Source of the DNA: Aporrectodea caliginosa
Taxonomy: Eukaryota; Annelida; Clitellata; Crassiclitellata; Lumbricidae
DNA: 64,000 bases
Assembly (NCBI GenBank): GCA_020284085.1
Contig: JACEVL010005024.1
Coordinates: 248,001-312,000, forward strand
Direction of reading: 5' to 3'
Below, one piece after another: positions 36,201-44,397 of the stretch. The number at the start of each line of letters is the position of its first letter. Within the stretch, counting starts at the first letter, position 1. The notes under the pieces were generated by a model. It worked only from the letters and a program-made list of their open reading frames with translations, searched no databases and was not told the origin of the DNA. The position numbers and the translations under genes were made by a program.

Positions 36201-39200
36201 TAGCCTAACTTGATTCTCTGACCGATCAACCTGGCTTTTCCAATGTATTGTGATTTTGATCATGACTTCACTTGAAGTGACTCAACTGATGTCTTCGGCA
36301 TTAAAATAACATTTGGTGATACGAAAGTCTATAGATTAGATCTGATGGAAAGTATTTCCTTCAAAGTTGTTTGTTGGTATGTTTGGTCTGCTGAATTGCA
36401 GAAGTCACTTGGTCCAAAACTAGAGAAGATTGGAGATGTTGAAATGAAAGTGGGAGGGATTGAGAAACTGGTCAAGACAGGTCGTGAACAGCCAATTGTA
36501 TGGCACGCATTCTACAATGATGATGGGTAGGATACCATATTGGTTAACTTGTTACTCTACTATAACCTGGTCAATTGCTTTGTGGCAGTATGGGGATGGG
36601 AGGACAGTCACATCACCCTGTGTTGCAGAGCAAAGAGAACTGCAGCCAGGTAAGGATGACTCTTAGGTATATAACTCTCTTAAGTAGGGCACAATCGACC
36701 AGACAGTTATGCATCATCGTAAGGATCTTAAACTCAGTACATGTTCGTACGGGTAGCCAGTGATGGGCAAAATACTTTTCAAAAGTATTTTGAAAATACT
36801 TTTACAAAATACTTTTCAAAAGTATTTTGAAAATACAAAATAAAATAGTATTTTCAAAATACGTTTGAAAATAGTTTTTCAAAATACTTTTGCGAGATCA
36901 AAATTTTCTATTTTTATTGCCGCTCACTAGTGTGTACCACTACGTCGCACTAGTGTGCTTGACAGTGATCTGTAGTTTCTAATGACTTGAAGCATTGATA
37001 TAACTGTAATTGCAAGGCAGGTAACTTATATTGTGCCGGTGTCTAATGCACAAGGAATAGACCGATGGCACACCATAATCAAGCCGTAATCAGATCAATA
37101 TCCAAAAGAACAGTCCTTAACATTAAGACAGATAGGCAGCCTATGATGGTGGATAATTGGTTTCAAAGAGACAATTTTTAAGTTGAGAATGAAATAAACA
37201 CAAGCCACTGATCAGAGCACACATACACAGGAAGGAAGTTCCAAAATGTAGGTCTAGCAATGGAAAAAGCTCGTTCACCAAGAACAGTTCTTGATATAGG
37301 TATACATAATGCAAAGAAAAAAAAGACCAAACAGAGAACCCTGATATATATCCTGATATTACTAATTAAGCATTTTTACATTAAAATAATAATTTCGGTA
37401 GACGTTTTGTAAGATTTATTTCTGAAAAGTACTTTAGAAAAGTATTTTGGAAAAGTATTTTGAATTCTCCAAAATACTTTTTAAAACTATTTTGAAAATA
37501 CTTGGAAAATAAAATAGTATTTTCTATTTTGAAAATAGAAAAGTATTTTCTAAATAGAATTGTGCACATCACTGCGGGTAGCCTAGTGTTGTATTCGTTA
37601 ACTAAGACTAAAACAAAAACATTCGCTAACGAAAACTCAAGGTTAAAGTTAATTGAGACCAAAACTAAAATGAAAACTAAAGAAAAAACGATAATGAGAC
37701 AGTGTCTCGAGACCGTCCAAGTCTGGTTAGCACCCATGAAATATCAATTTAATCAATTTCTTACTGTAGAAATCTCAAGATTATGATTGTCATGTGTTTC
37801 TGAGCTTTTTCTTTCATTGATTTCAACCTGCGGACTCGGGTGCCAAGATATACTACTCTTAGCAAAACAATTGTCTATTGTTGTCACACCTGGTGGCTGA
37901 AGGTGGAAATAGATTGTTAAATGGATTTTTTCCTTTTGATTTACAAGCATTAATTTAAGAATTTTGATTGTTTATCTTCGGTTTCAGACATCTTGTCTCT
38001 CGGCATCAGCTTGGTTCACCAGTTCTTATGAAGCTGCTCACTCCCTTGGCACGAACTGATGAAGGTCAGACTCAATTGAATAGATTTCCCAATTTCAAGT
38101 CATTTGCTCTCTGCCAGACTAAATGTAGGTCGCTGGCTCAGTTAGCTACATTGGTTAGAGTGTATGTCACGGCGCCTATGCACATGATGATGCCAGTTCT
38201 TTTGCATACTGATTGTGGCTTATTTAAGAGATTTTACTCTTTGGCCAGCAAGGTGGTCCATAATATAGATACCTTAAAGGATGTGGACCCATTAAAATGG
38301 GCAGCTGTGGTGAAGGATCTCACCCAATCACTTCATTGAGTCAGCAGGTCCTGGCCATACTGATGCTGTAGAAAAGCGTGCATCCAGTACATTTACATAT
38401 ATAGGGTTAGGTAATTAGATGTTACGATGTCCACATGTCTGAAAAAGTACTCTATATGATTGACTAACATTCTAAAAAAGCACACTGTCCAACAGATAGA
38501 TTCAGTTTCACAATAAGGCTTGTAAACCAATACGGATTTCACATTACAGATCCAGAAGTGCTAGTCAGAGCTACAGTCATGTCGTCCTTGTATTAACTTA
38601 CTCAAACTGATTGTAAAAGAAACCTGTTTTGGGGATTACATTTGGTTTGTTTCATTGGGGTTCAACATTTTTGTTCAACATGTTAAAAATAATTTGCCTT
38701 GTGTTGGTTCATTGTGTTCCCATCTCTTGCAAAACTGATTGTTATTGATTTAACTTGAGTTTCTTCTTTCATTCAGTTTGTTAATATTAACCTTGAGGTC
38801 ATGTTTAAGTACATTCAGGAAATATAAGGGTCAAGGTTGAGAGTATCTATTCAATTTCCATTCTGAGCTGTATTGATAATCATTATACTTATATGGATCT
38901 GTAATGTGAAATCCGTATTGGTTTACAAGCCTTATTGTGAAACTGAATCTATCTGTTGGACAGTGTGCTTTTTTAGAATGTTAATCAATCATATATTGTA
39001 CTATACTATTTGCATTGCTGTACGAAACTTGATGTTGCACTGTTTATCAGGGATTTAGCTAATTCATATTTCTTAAATGTTGTTCTAGGTGTCCTTAGTT
39101 AGCGGGATCTTGATCCCTTTTGGGACTCCTCTTGCGGCCAATCCTGATACTTTATGTTGAAAAAGTTATTTGTTTTCATTTGGCTTCAATAAAAGAGATT

Positions 39201-40015
39201 TGATTGATTGATTTGATTGATTGATTAGCCTAATTATAGTATGGCATCACTGAAAGAGTAGTCATATTGTTAAAAGGCTACATTTCATATTTGAAGAGTC
39301 GTCTCAGTTGCAGTTTGCAATGGAAACTGGAAGACTAAGTCAACGACTGGACTGGGAAGACGATCTGCAATTTTACTCCAAATATCTAGACCGAAAGGTA
39401 AACATCCCAGGATGTTCGTTTTATAGTTAATGGTCAGAAATATGGACAGAGAACACAAGGTTATTGGATTATAGTTTGATTTCTTTAAAGTCTCTGTTCA
39501 AAATGGCAGCTGGATGGCAGTGCTGGGTGTTTTTGCCATAAGCAGAGCTTTGTTCTGTTGGTGTGGGGTTCATATTTTTGTGTCTGAAAATTGCCAATCT
39601 GTTGACAAGTCATGCAGCTTGAGAGTAGGTATTGCTTGAGTACTTGGCTTTCAGGATACATGTTGGGCATCATGTAGCTTCAGACTGCAGAGGACCTTTA
39701 AATATTGCCAGCTTGCTAGATATTGGAATGTGAAGTATGATGAGGATCATGATATTTGTTGGCTAGGATGAATTGATGGCTAGTCACCTGACATACATCA
39801 ACCACACTGAGCCAGTTCGTCAGCTCATGGCAGACTTCTTGCAGGCGCTTCTTGTGGAAAAGCCAGCTGACGTGGTGTCATTTGCCGGTCACTACTTCTC
39901 CTTCTTCTCTTCTGAAGTTCCAGAGGAAGTCACAGTCCAAGGATCAAAGCGCGAAAGAGCCACCTCACTCAGCTATAACAGCCCTGACTCACAAAGACAT
40001 CATCATAGCAGCTAA
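24021..40015 (+). CDS. CATIP: CATIP-like gene (ciliogenesis-associated TTC17-interacting protein)
   Basis: Nine coding exons give about 410 residues, close to vertebrate CATIP. CATIP binds TTC17 and is needed for actin polymerisation during ciliogenesis. The match is collinear: GLNFLESI...DENDLRHFLFEDVLPI and SDTGKVVGE (exons 1-2), RVITKGE (3), MRGFISEA (4-5), the VEMKVGGIEKLVKTG and WHAFYNDDG block (6), HLVSRHQLGSPV (7), LDWEDDLQFYSKYLDRK (8), and a last exon whose MADFLQALLVEKPADVVSFA is an RII-type dimerisation/docking helix pair that also ends vertebrate CATIP. Intron phases agree at all junctions except exon 7 to exon 8. Introns are full of transposons. Homology is judged by eye. Confidence 0.88.
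25951..26195 (+). CDS. CATIP: CATIP-like exon 2
   Basis: Acceptor tttacaatttcag. With the carried G it reads DENDLRHFLFEDVLPI and continues to HEYVK before gtgaag (phase 0). It holds the best-conserved N-terminal block of the family. Confidence 0.9.
26237..26400. mobile_element. Pogo/Tigger-like element fragment, copy 1
   Basis: It starts cagtaaaacttttg after ta, followed by ttatatcgaatagcagc, ggtcaggccacaaccaatgc and tgcttatatcgagg. These words are typical of pogo/Tigger ends and are shared with 52,938-53,110. There is no transposase. Confidence 0.55.
26401..27480. other. Intron sequence with old repeat debris
   Basis: Contains a poly-G run (26,550-26,565), a C-rich tract (26,710-26,820) and, at 26,870-27,080, a segment with ggtctggggcggagccccag resembling the inside of the MITE at 53,457. 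A hairpin gtcatatggt/accatatgac lies at 27,157-27,187. Confidence 0.4.
27491..27557. repeat. (CA)n microsatellite
   Basis: Imperfect cacaca/cgcacgca run of about 65 bp directly before the SINE. Confidence 0.9.
27558..27850 (+). mobile_element. tRNA-derived SINE with duplicated B box
   Basis: The head starts tggggcgcggtggtgtagag. The A box tggtgtagagg fits TRGYNNARNGG exactly and the B box gggttcgaatcc is perfect. A 53-bp segment covering ggtgccttgtaaccggaggg and the B box is repeated in tandem, so there are two B boxes (27,608-27,620 and 27,666-27,678). The 3' tail, gagcgcctctgagtagaaatc + ttgaaggggcgctatataaat, is nearly the tail of the LINE relic at 4.5 kb. The end has aaatgaaaatg repeats. 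Confidence 0.88.
28013..28143. repeat. Dispersed repeat, copy 2 (about 130 bp)
   Basis: Same element as 17,808-17,945, in the same orientation, differing by scattered substitutions. Confidence 0.75.
28144..28830. other. Intron sequence
   Basis: Contains several TAGGCCTA-type words (28,376-28,600) and short atatgcatatggc repeats. No exon is recognised. Confidence 0.4.
28831..29137. mobile_element. hAT-type MITE, 8-bp TSD CTGTTGAA
   Basis: It begins CAGTGTTACCCC and ends GAGTGTTAACACTG; the flanking 8-bp repeats ctgttgaa at 28,823-28,830 and 29,138-29,145 are perfect. Ctatgttttt words line both ends. The 97-codon frame over it is not a transposase. Confidence 0.9.
29138..29940. other. Intron sequence
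   Basis: No exon. At 29,752 the words catgggcgcccacaggaat and ttttgcagggggag match the left end of the MITE at 53,457, so this is probably a fragment of that family. Confidence 0.4.
29941..30086. mobile_element. hAT-type MITE, copy A of a 145-bp family
   Basis: It runs from cagtatgggaattgtc to caattctcaccctg and is the reverse complement of the copy at 45,101-45,245 (same length within one base). Flanks ccgaatta and cgaatata are only similar, so its TSD has probably decayed. Confidence 0.8.
30087..31066. other. Intron 2 remainder
   Basis: Apart from the hairpin at 30,581-30,664, I see no exon or element here. Confidence 0.4.
30581..30664. repeat. Hairpin with perfect 18-bp arms
   Basis: The arms are catggacggcgtccaggc (30,581-30,598) and gcctggacgccgtccatg (30,647-30,664). 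A third ggacggcgtcc lies in the loop; that word is itself palindromic. Confidence 0.8.
31067..31153 (+). CDS. CATIP: CATIP-like exon 3
   Basis: Acceptor tgtatgtttgcag and donor gtaatc; 87 nt, phase 0 at both ends, encoding LDGFLLDRVTDIIKER and RVITKGE. Confidence 0.87.
31380..31610 (-). pseudogene. L2-like LINE 3' coding tail (minus strand)
   Basis: The minus-strand frame gives LWWLGQSFGIRCPVWF and MSFRSKLKTRLYQLAHPL, a decayed WNSLP...FKSKLKTHLF ending typical of L2/CR1 ORF2. The nucleotides caggtctaaacttaagactc match the tail of the SINE at 36.1 kb. Confidence 0.7.
31628..31822 (+). repeat. 39-bp minisatellite, five near-identical copies
   Basis: The unit is ttacaaggtgaatttagaaa + tggattttttgctcagtcc. 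Five copies are almost identical, so the expansion is recent. The period keeps a 144-codon frame open (KVNLEMDFLLSPY units), but it lies in an intron and has no sign of being coding. Confidence 0.92.
31823..32503. other. Intron 3 sequence with a LINE tail fragment
   Basis: At about 32,375-32,450 the + strand reads LLLWLPVEERMHFKI, a decayed LHWLPV..RI.FKI block of a CR1/L2 reverse transcriptase. The rest is unassigned. Confidence 0.45.
32504..32954. mobile_element. TIR element with attcgattcgaa subterminal repeats
   Basis: The ends are ggacctgcaaa (32,504) and tttgcaggtcc (32,954). Next to each end lie palindromic words such as gattcgattc and attcgaattcgaa. No clear target duplication; the class is uncertain (hAT-like style). 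Confidence 0.65.
33119..33179 (+). CDS. CATIP: CATIP-like exon 4
   Basis: 61 nt between ttaatttttcag and gtcagt, phase 0 in and phase 1 out; KQEKTEYSVGIVNMRGFISE. Confidence 0.86.
33180..34137. other. Intron 4
   Basis: At 33,290-33,380 the palindromic word ccgataatcg and its variants recur five or six times (probable MITE end). Otherwise nothing is recognised. Confidence 0.45.
34138..34241 (+). CDS. CATIP: CATIP-like exon 5
   Basis: Acceptor tggttgtctgtag and donor gtaagt; phase 1 in, phase 0 out. It encodes AANLLLQKLLSKKGVP and ends ISICPVFY, aligned with the AANL block of CATIP. Confidence 0.87.
34308..35055. mobile_element. hAT-type element, 8-bp TSD CAAGGTGA
   Basis: The right end is ttgtgcacagcactg and the left end catcgatgtggtctcgagac. 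Flanking repeats caaggtga at 34,300-34,307 and 35,056-35,063 are perfect. Both subterminal regions hold many ggtcttggtc words. A perfect hairpin with 18-bp arms lies at 34,554-34,592. The internal 83-codon frame is not recognisable as transposase. Confidence 0.85.
35064..36079. other. Intron 5 sequence
   Basis: No exon or clear element seen in about 1 kb. Confidence 0.4.
36080..36330 (+). mobile_element. tRNA-derived SINE fused to an L2-like LINE tail
   Basis: The tRNA-like head is ggtagctgattggttagagc and gctcacctcataatgtgaag, with an A-box word tggttagagcg and a B-box word ggttcgagcct. It is joined directly to gacgtcattcaggtctaaac and ttcaacttgcgta, the L2-like 3' coding tail also present at 8.3, 31.4 and 61.0 kb. 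It ends near cttcggcattaaaataac. Confidence 0.82.
36402..36526 (+). CDS. CATIP: CATIP-like exon 6
   Basis: Acceptor ctgctgaattgcag, donor gtagga; 125 nt, phase 0 in, phase 2 out. KSLGPKLEKIGDVEMKVGG and EQPIVWHAFYNDDG. Confidence 0.88.
36758..37574. mobile_element. hAT-type element, 8-bp TSD CGGGTAGC, with nested LINE tail
   Basis: It starts CAGTGATGGGCAAAATAC and ends TGTGCACATCACTG. Flanking repeats cgggtagc at 36,750-36,757 and 37,575-37,582 are perfect. Both ends carry many copies of aaaatacttttcaaaagtat, which is palindromic. Inside, on the minus strand at about 37,225-37,300, RTVLGERAFSIARPTFWN is the end of a CR1/L2-like ORF, so a LINE fragment is nested in the element. Confidence 0.9.
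37988..38064 (+). CDS. CATIP: CATIP-like exon 7
   Basis: After ttcggtttcag it reads GHLVSRHQLGSPVLMKL and ARTDE, ending in phase 1 before gtcaga. The same frame stays open to 38,337; another possible donor in phase 0 is at 38,252 (AAG|gtggtc), which would add about 62 residues not expected from the family. Confidence 0.8.
38453..38994. repeat. Inverted repeat with about 102-bp near-identical arms
   Basis: The left arm is 38,453-38,554 and the right arm 38,894-38,994. They pair over their full length (tctaaaaaagcacactgtcc, caataaggcttgtaaacc) with about one mismatch. The 340-bp loop has no ORF. No clear target duplication. Confidence 0.88.
39085..39228 (+). mobile_element. LINE 3' end with (TTGA)n tail
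   Basis: Cttagttagcgggatcttg ... ggcttcaataaaagagattt is followed by gattgattgatt repeats. A polyadenylation-like signal plus microsatellite tail is the usual end of a 5'-truncated CR1/L2-type copy. Confidence 0.6.
39314..39397 (+). CDS. CATIP: CATIP-like exon 8
   Basis: Acceptor tcagttgcag, donor gtaaac; FAMETGRLSQRLDWEDD and LQFYSKYLDRK, 84 nt, phase 0 in and out. Exon 7 ends in phase 1, so the join as drawn is out of frame. Confidence 0.82.
39767..40015 (+). CDS. CATIP: CATIP-like exon 9 (last)
   Basis: Acceptor ttgttggctag; DELMASHLTYINHTEPV, then the RII-like MADFLQALLVEKPADVVSFA and GHYFSFF, stop at 40,013-40,015. The +1 frame runs on to 40,088 with a plausible tail (KEIDRKGKETERDSGVES), so a frameshift in the 3' part cannot be excluded. 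Confidence 0.85.
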   Translation, partial: DELMASHLTYINHTEPVRQLMADFLQALLVEKPADVVSFAGHYFSFFSSEVPEEVTVQGSKRERATSLSYNSPDSQRHHHSS

Positions 40016-40835
40016 AGAGATAGACAGGAAGGGCAAGGAGACAGAAAGAGACAGTGGGGTGGAATCAGCACTGTCACTTGACAGCTGAAACGCAGACAGA
40101 CAGAACAATTGACAGACAAGCAATGTCCACTTATATTATATTTACATAAATTATTATTTGATTTATTTATACAGTATTTTACTTTTTAATTATATTCTTG
40201 TTTTATCAGGCTTGTGTCAAGTATTCGGACTGGAAGTACAAGTTCTTGGGTACCATGTACATTGTACAAGTATTTAGGTGCAAATTACAAATATGTATAA
40301 AGATGCAAGTAGTGTGACCATCAGCATCTCTTCTTTTCATGCAGGAATTGAAAGCTAAACATTAACGATCTGATTAATTAATGATTGGATTGGAACCACC
40401 TTCTGACAAGATCTTGATGTAGAGCAGGCCTATCTTGATTTCTCTGTGTCATAAATTGGTACTTTAACATGTATATTTCCGTGCCTCCAATTCGCATTTC
40501 TGTGTGACCTAACCTTGAGCGTGTTAAAAATGTTTGTGATGATGATGATGACGACGACGACGACGATGATGATATATCCCTAAACAGAGAAAGTACATGT
40601 GACTCTTAGGTGCAAACCCCATCATATAATACTCTTGTTAGAAGCTTACTGAGAAAAAGGAATAAGATGAGACATGGAAGGCTGAAGCAGGCTGAAACAC
40701 GCGGTGCTAAAATAGTTCTTTGATTGCTGAAAATAAAAAATCCAAAATCTGAAGTAACTGAGTTATGGAAACATATAAAACCAGTCAAAATACCACTGCG
40801 ATTCTGACTCTCCGACCACAGTTCTCACTTTGTTA
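40016..40835. other. CATIP-like 3' UTR and intergenic spacer
   Basis: No gene. A (GAT/GAC)n run lies at 40,536-40,573 and an (AT)n run at 40,836-40,853, which is the 3' tail of the following minus-strand LINE. Confidence 0.5.
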
Positions 40836-43800
40836 ATATATATATATATATATTCGTTTAATATGAAAACCAGTTGACACACCGCAACAGGGAACAGAAA
40901 AGGGACTACAATTCAATTGAAAAGTCTTTAGAGCGTCACTTTTGGCTTAAAGATTGTGGACCAGATTTTACTGATTGTCGATATAGGATTCTTGGGATAA
41001 AATTGCGGTCGTCCTTAGCTGGCAGATTAAATTCATGAGGCCTCTGGCGAAGGCTGTATTTGTGGCGCGTCATCGGCGGAAACAAGCTGCGCAGGACGTG
41101 GGTATCATTCGTCCTTGCTGCACGGAAGAGGCCCTCGTCTGCCTTGGCGGCCCTCTCTTCCACACTGGGTGCCATCTCCGGCAGATATCTCAATCGCTGC
41201 GCGCGACGCAGCAGTCGATCCATCCTTGCTCTGTCATCTGCGGTGGCAAGGCCCCACCATGCAGGCGCGGCGTACATGAGGCGGGCTACAGTGGTGGCTT
41301 CTGTGACTGTTTGAAGAGCCTTTTCTGGCAGACCATGGCTCCTAAGTACTCGCAACGCATAGAGGGAGCTGGAGCATGCACTGAGAACCTCATCAACGTG
41401 CTGTGAGACTCGAAGGTTGTCTTGTATTGTGACCCCTAAAATTTTCATAGATGATACCCTTTCTACATTCAGAATAGGCTCCGGGCGCTCTCTGATCTTG
41501 CGTCGGGCGACCACCATCTCACGAGACTTGTTGGCGTTGAGGCGCAAGTTGTTGTTTTCAGCCCATTCAGCGATGTGCGTCAGCTCTTCCTCCACCGTTG
41601 TCCTCATCGCTGCACCGACAAGAAGGTAAGTGTCGTCGGCGTATTTGACGAGTTTGTTTTCCTGGTGAACTGGATGCAGGTCAGAGGCGCCCACATCATA
41701 GGAGCCCGGTCCGACGCCAGATCCCTGCACCACACTGGAGTTTATCTCCGCTGCGCTGGAAGTACTCCCTGAGAACTTTGTAGTGTGTTTGCGCCCCGAT
41801 AAGAAGTTGACGAGCCAATTGTAAATTGCGTCTGGGATATCAAGTTGTGATAGCTTTTGTGCGAGTGTGAAGTGCCTGACAGTGTCAAAAGCCTTGGAAA
41901 AATCGAGCGAGATGATCGTAACATACTCATTGTGCTCCAGGAGAGCAGAGACATGGTGCAGTATGGAGATGAGCGCGGCTGTTGTGGAGCCGGTCGGGCG
42001 GAACGCGTACTGATCCTGCAGCAACTCTGACAACGGTGGAGTGACGAAGACCGGGTAGAGGAAGGTTTGTACGACTTCTCTCTCAACCATTCTTGATAGT
42101 ACGGGTAAGATCGATATTGGTCGATAGTCGGCCGGTGTCAATGGCGCAGCGACCTTAGGAATCGGTTGTATTATCGCGGTCTTCCATTGCTCTGGGATGT
42201 ACGAGTTGGAAAGTGATAGGTTAATTAGGCGGGTGAGGATTCCGGACAGTACAGGGGCTGCAAGTCTCAGAAACCAAGCAGGAATTCCGTCTGCTCCTTC
42301 AGCGGTGTGATGTAGATGATCCAGAAGATGAAAGATTCTTTGCTCTGTGCAATATGGCTCCACTCCCTCTACCGTCTGCTTAGTGAGGGGTTTCTGGTAG
42401 TGTTCATCATGCGAGACCTTTGCGTAATGCTTGTTCAGTTCGTCTGCAGTCAGATTGGTTGTCTGAGCGCGCGTACCACCCTTTGTAATTTCGCCGACTC
42501 TTCGCCATAGTTCCTCAGTGCCACATTTAGGGTCGATGTCTCTCAGATGTCGTTTAGTGACACGCTCTATCTGTTTGCCCACTCTACTGGCAAGGGCTGA
42601 TGCCTCCTCAAATTTGCCTGCTCTCATGAGGCGATTCTTTTTGCGAAGGAGGAGTTTTGTGGCTGGAGTGAGGTAGTATGGATCGGCTGTTGTCATGGTG
42701 ATTGTGCGCATTGGATATATCCTCTCCAGCAGCGCTCCTGTGACGTTGTAGAATTGATCCCATGCCTCTTGAGGATCTTCAGTATTGATCGCTGCGGTGA
42801 AGTCTACGCTCGGGAGCACACGAAGAAGGGTGGCATGCTGCTGCGGGGTTCTCCTGCGAAACCTGACCGTTACTGGTCGCTTGGTCAGGGCTTCTGTTGC
42901 GCCTCCTCTCTTCGCCAGAATGGCTCTGTGGTCAGTTTTAACTGCCGATGCCGTTATTTTGATATGGTCATAGCACATCTCAGATACGAACAGCCTGTCT
43001 AGAGTGTTTTCTCCCCTTGTTGGCTGGTGGATCATGGGGATAAGACCGGTTCGCTCGACTATCTCCGACACATTCAGTTGATTTAGATCGCCAGCCAGGA
43101 CTATTAAAGCGCGGGGGTCTTCAGTCATCAGATCGCCCACAGTTTGCTCCAGTCTATCCATCAAAACGCTGGTGTCGTATATGGGTCGGGGTGGATGATA
43201 TAAGGCCCCGATGAACATCGTTCTACTCGTGAGTTTGACTCTTATCCAGAGGAGCTCAAGAGTCCGCGTATCTCCGTCCATTATTTTCTCTTGTGATGGT
43301 AATTCTTCGCTTACGATGACTGCTACACCCCCTGCGCGGCGGCCCTCCCGATCACGACGGTGGAGGCGGTAACCGGCAAGTCGGCACACACTGCTGAGAT
43401 GTTGCTTCTTGAAATGTGTTTCGGTTACTACAGCAACCCCTATGCCATATCCAGTGAGATCAGCGTGCAGCTGATCAAGGGCGTAAGGCTTAGCTAAAGA
43501 TCGGGCATTAATGATGTATAAGCCCGGAGGATCGCAGTCAGTAGCCACCGAAGATAAACCACCTGCTCGATTTAATATGGTATTGGTGGTCCCTTGGCAC
43601 ACCAACGGCGTCAGTTCTCTTATTCTTGCGTCGCAGTGGCTTGTGTGTTCCCTCCGCCGAGGTCTGCGTCGCGGCGATGGTCCAAGGATGGATATTTTTC
43701 GTCTCTTTCTTCGCCCGCCTCGCGAGCCTCGGTATCGGAGGATGCCCAGCGCTGCCAGCTCCGCGCACGCCCCTGTCGATATTTGAAGAAGGCCCGAGAC

Positions 43801-43900
43801 GGATGCAGCGCGGCGCACAGCATACAACCGACCTGGGCTATAGCGGTACGTGCACGACCCGCTCAGTTCCATTAGACCGTGACGAACGAATGACTCCAGT
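40836..43900 (-). mobile_element. LINE, near full length, (AT)n 3' tail
   Basis: The 3' end is gttgcggtgtgtcaactgg ... attaaacgaatatatatat, matching the 3' end of the truncated copy at 20,297. The 5' end lies at or beyond 43,876 and was not located. Confidence 0.85.
40936..43872 (-). CDS. LINE ORF2: endonuclease-reverse transcriptase (CR1/Jockey-group), uninterrupted
   Basis: One uninterrupted 978-codon frame. A basic N-terminus (RGGRRKRRK, PRRRPRRRE) precedes an apurinic-type endonuclease with INAR (about 121), TETHF (150), GDLN (261) and TDHRA (313). The reverse transcriptase follows: ADYRPISILP (581), LDFSKAFD (656), QGSGVGP (716) and the catalytic KYADD (743-747), then LGVTI and the C-terminal SLYALRVLRSHGL block. 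The segment between QGSGVGP and DLHPV looks compressed (GPGSYDVGAS) and may be a small lesion. The element would make the nick and copy its RNA at the target. The start codon is uncertain; the frame may begin further in. No gag-like ORF1 is seen. Confidence 0.9.
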   Translation of the reverse strand: MELSGSCTYRYSPGRLYAVRRAASVSGLLQISTGACAELAALGILRYRGSRGGRRKRRKISILGPSPRRRPRRREHTSHCDARIRELTPLVCQGTTNTILNRAGGLSSVATDCDPPGLYIINARSLAKPYALDQLHADLTGYGIGVAVVTETHFKKQHLSSVCRLAGYRLHRRDREGRRAGGVAVIVSEELPSQEKIMDGDTRTLELLWIRVKLTSRTMFIGALYHPPRPIYDTSVLMDRLEQTVGDLMTEDPRALIVLAGDLNQLNVSEIVERTGLIPMIHQPTRGENTLDRLFVSEMCYDHIKITASAVKTDHRAILAKRGGATEALTKRPVTVRFRRRTPQQHATLLRVLPSVDFTAAINTEDPQEAWDQFYNVTGALLERIYPMRTITMTTADPYYLTPATKLLLRKKNRLMRAGKFEEASALASRVGKQIERVTKRHLRDIDPKCGTEELWRRVGEITKGGTRAQTTNLTADELNKHYAKVSHDEHYQKPLTKQTVEGVEPYCTEQRIFHLLDHLHHTAEGADGIPAWFLRLAAPVLSGILTRLINLSLSNSYIPEQWKTAIIQPIPKVAAPLTPADYRPISILPVLSRMVEREVVQTFLYPVFVTPPLSELLQDQYAFRPTGSTTAALISILHHVSALLEHNEYVTIISLDFSKAFDTVRHFTLAQKLSQLDIPDAIYNWLVNFLSGRKHTTKFSGSTSSAAEINSSVVQGSGVGPGSYDVGASDLHPVHQENKLVKYADDTYLLVGAAMRTTVEEELTHIAEWAENNNLRLNANKSREMVVARRKIRERPEPILNVERVSSMKILGVTIQDNLRVSQHVDEVLSACSSSLYALRVLRSHGLPEKALQTVTEATTVARLMYAAPAWWGLATADDRARMDRLLRRAQRLRYLPEMAPSVEERAAKADEGLFRAARTNDTHVLRSLFPPMTRHKYSLRQRPHEFNLPAKDDRNFIPRILYRQSVKSGPQSLSQK

Positions 43901-44397
43901 TTTCAACAAGTCAGCTCGAAAAAGACTTTTATGAAAAGTTCTCACTCATGAAAAATCCACCGCCAGCAATATATTGCCACTGATCCAGCTTAGTGTGCTA
44001 TCAAAATTAATCATCAGTATTCTTAATCACTTACCACCAACCTTGATAAGGTTCTGCATGAATTTTAAGTAGAAAAAGTCCCTATCTGCTACAGAACGAA
44101 TGTCATCAGGAAACAACATTTCTTTCCTGTGTATTAATGCGAGAAGCGGTCGACCCGCATCAATGGCAGCAACATAATCTACTTTATTGCACATGAATGC
44201 ATGCATCAGTGTATAGAAGCAGCGTCGTTAAATAGGCTTTAATATGAAACGAGAAATATGAAGCAAGCTGAGATTTGTGCGAACAGGTTCTCCAGAAATC
44301 CAGCGGATGATTTTCACGGTGAGCTGTATCGTTTTTTGTTGTATTTTTCTGTCCTAGAATTTTAGAGCTATTATAATCTCATTTGAATCAATTTTGT
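43901..44397. other. Unassigned DNA upstream of the LINE
   Basis: Probably includes the LINE 5' UTR. Nothing else is recognised. Confidence 0.35.

Noticed and set aside
41035..43934. Several plus-strand ORFs of 60-123 codons
   Set aside because: All are antisense to the LINE ORF; its GC-rich codons leave other frames open.
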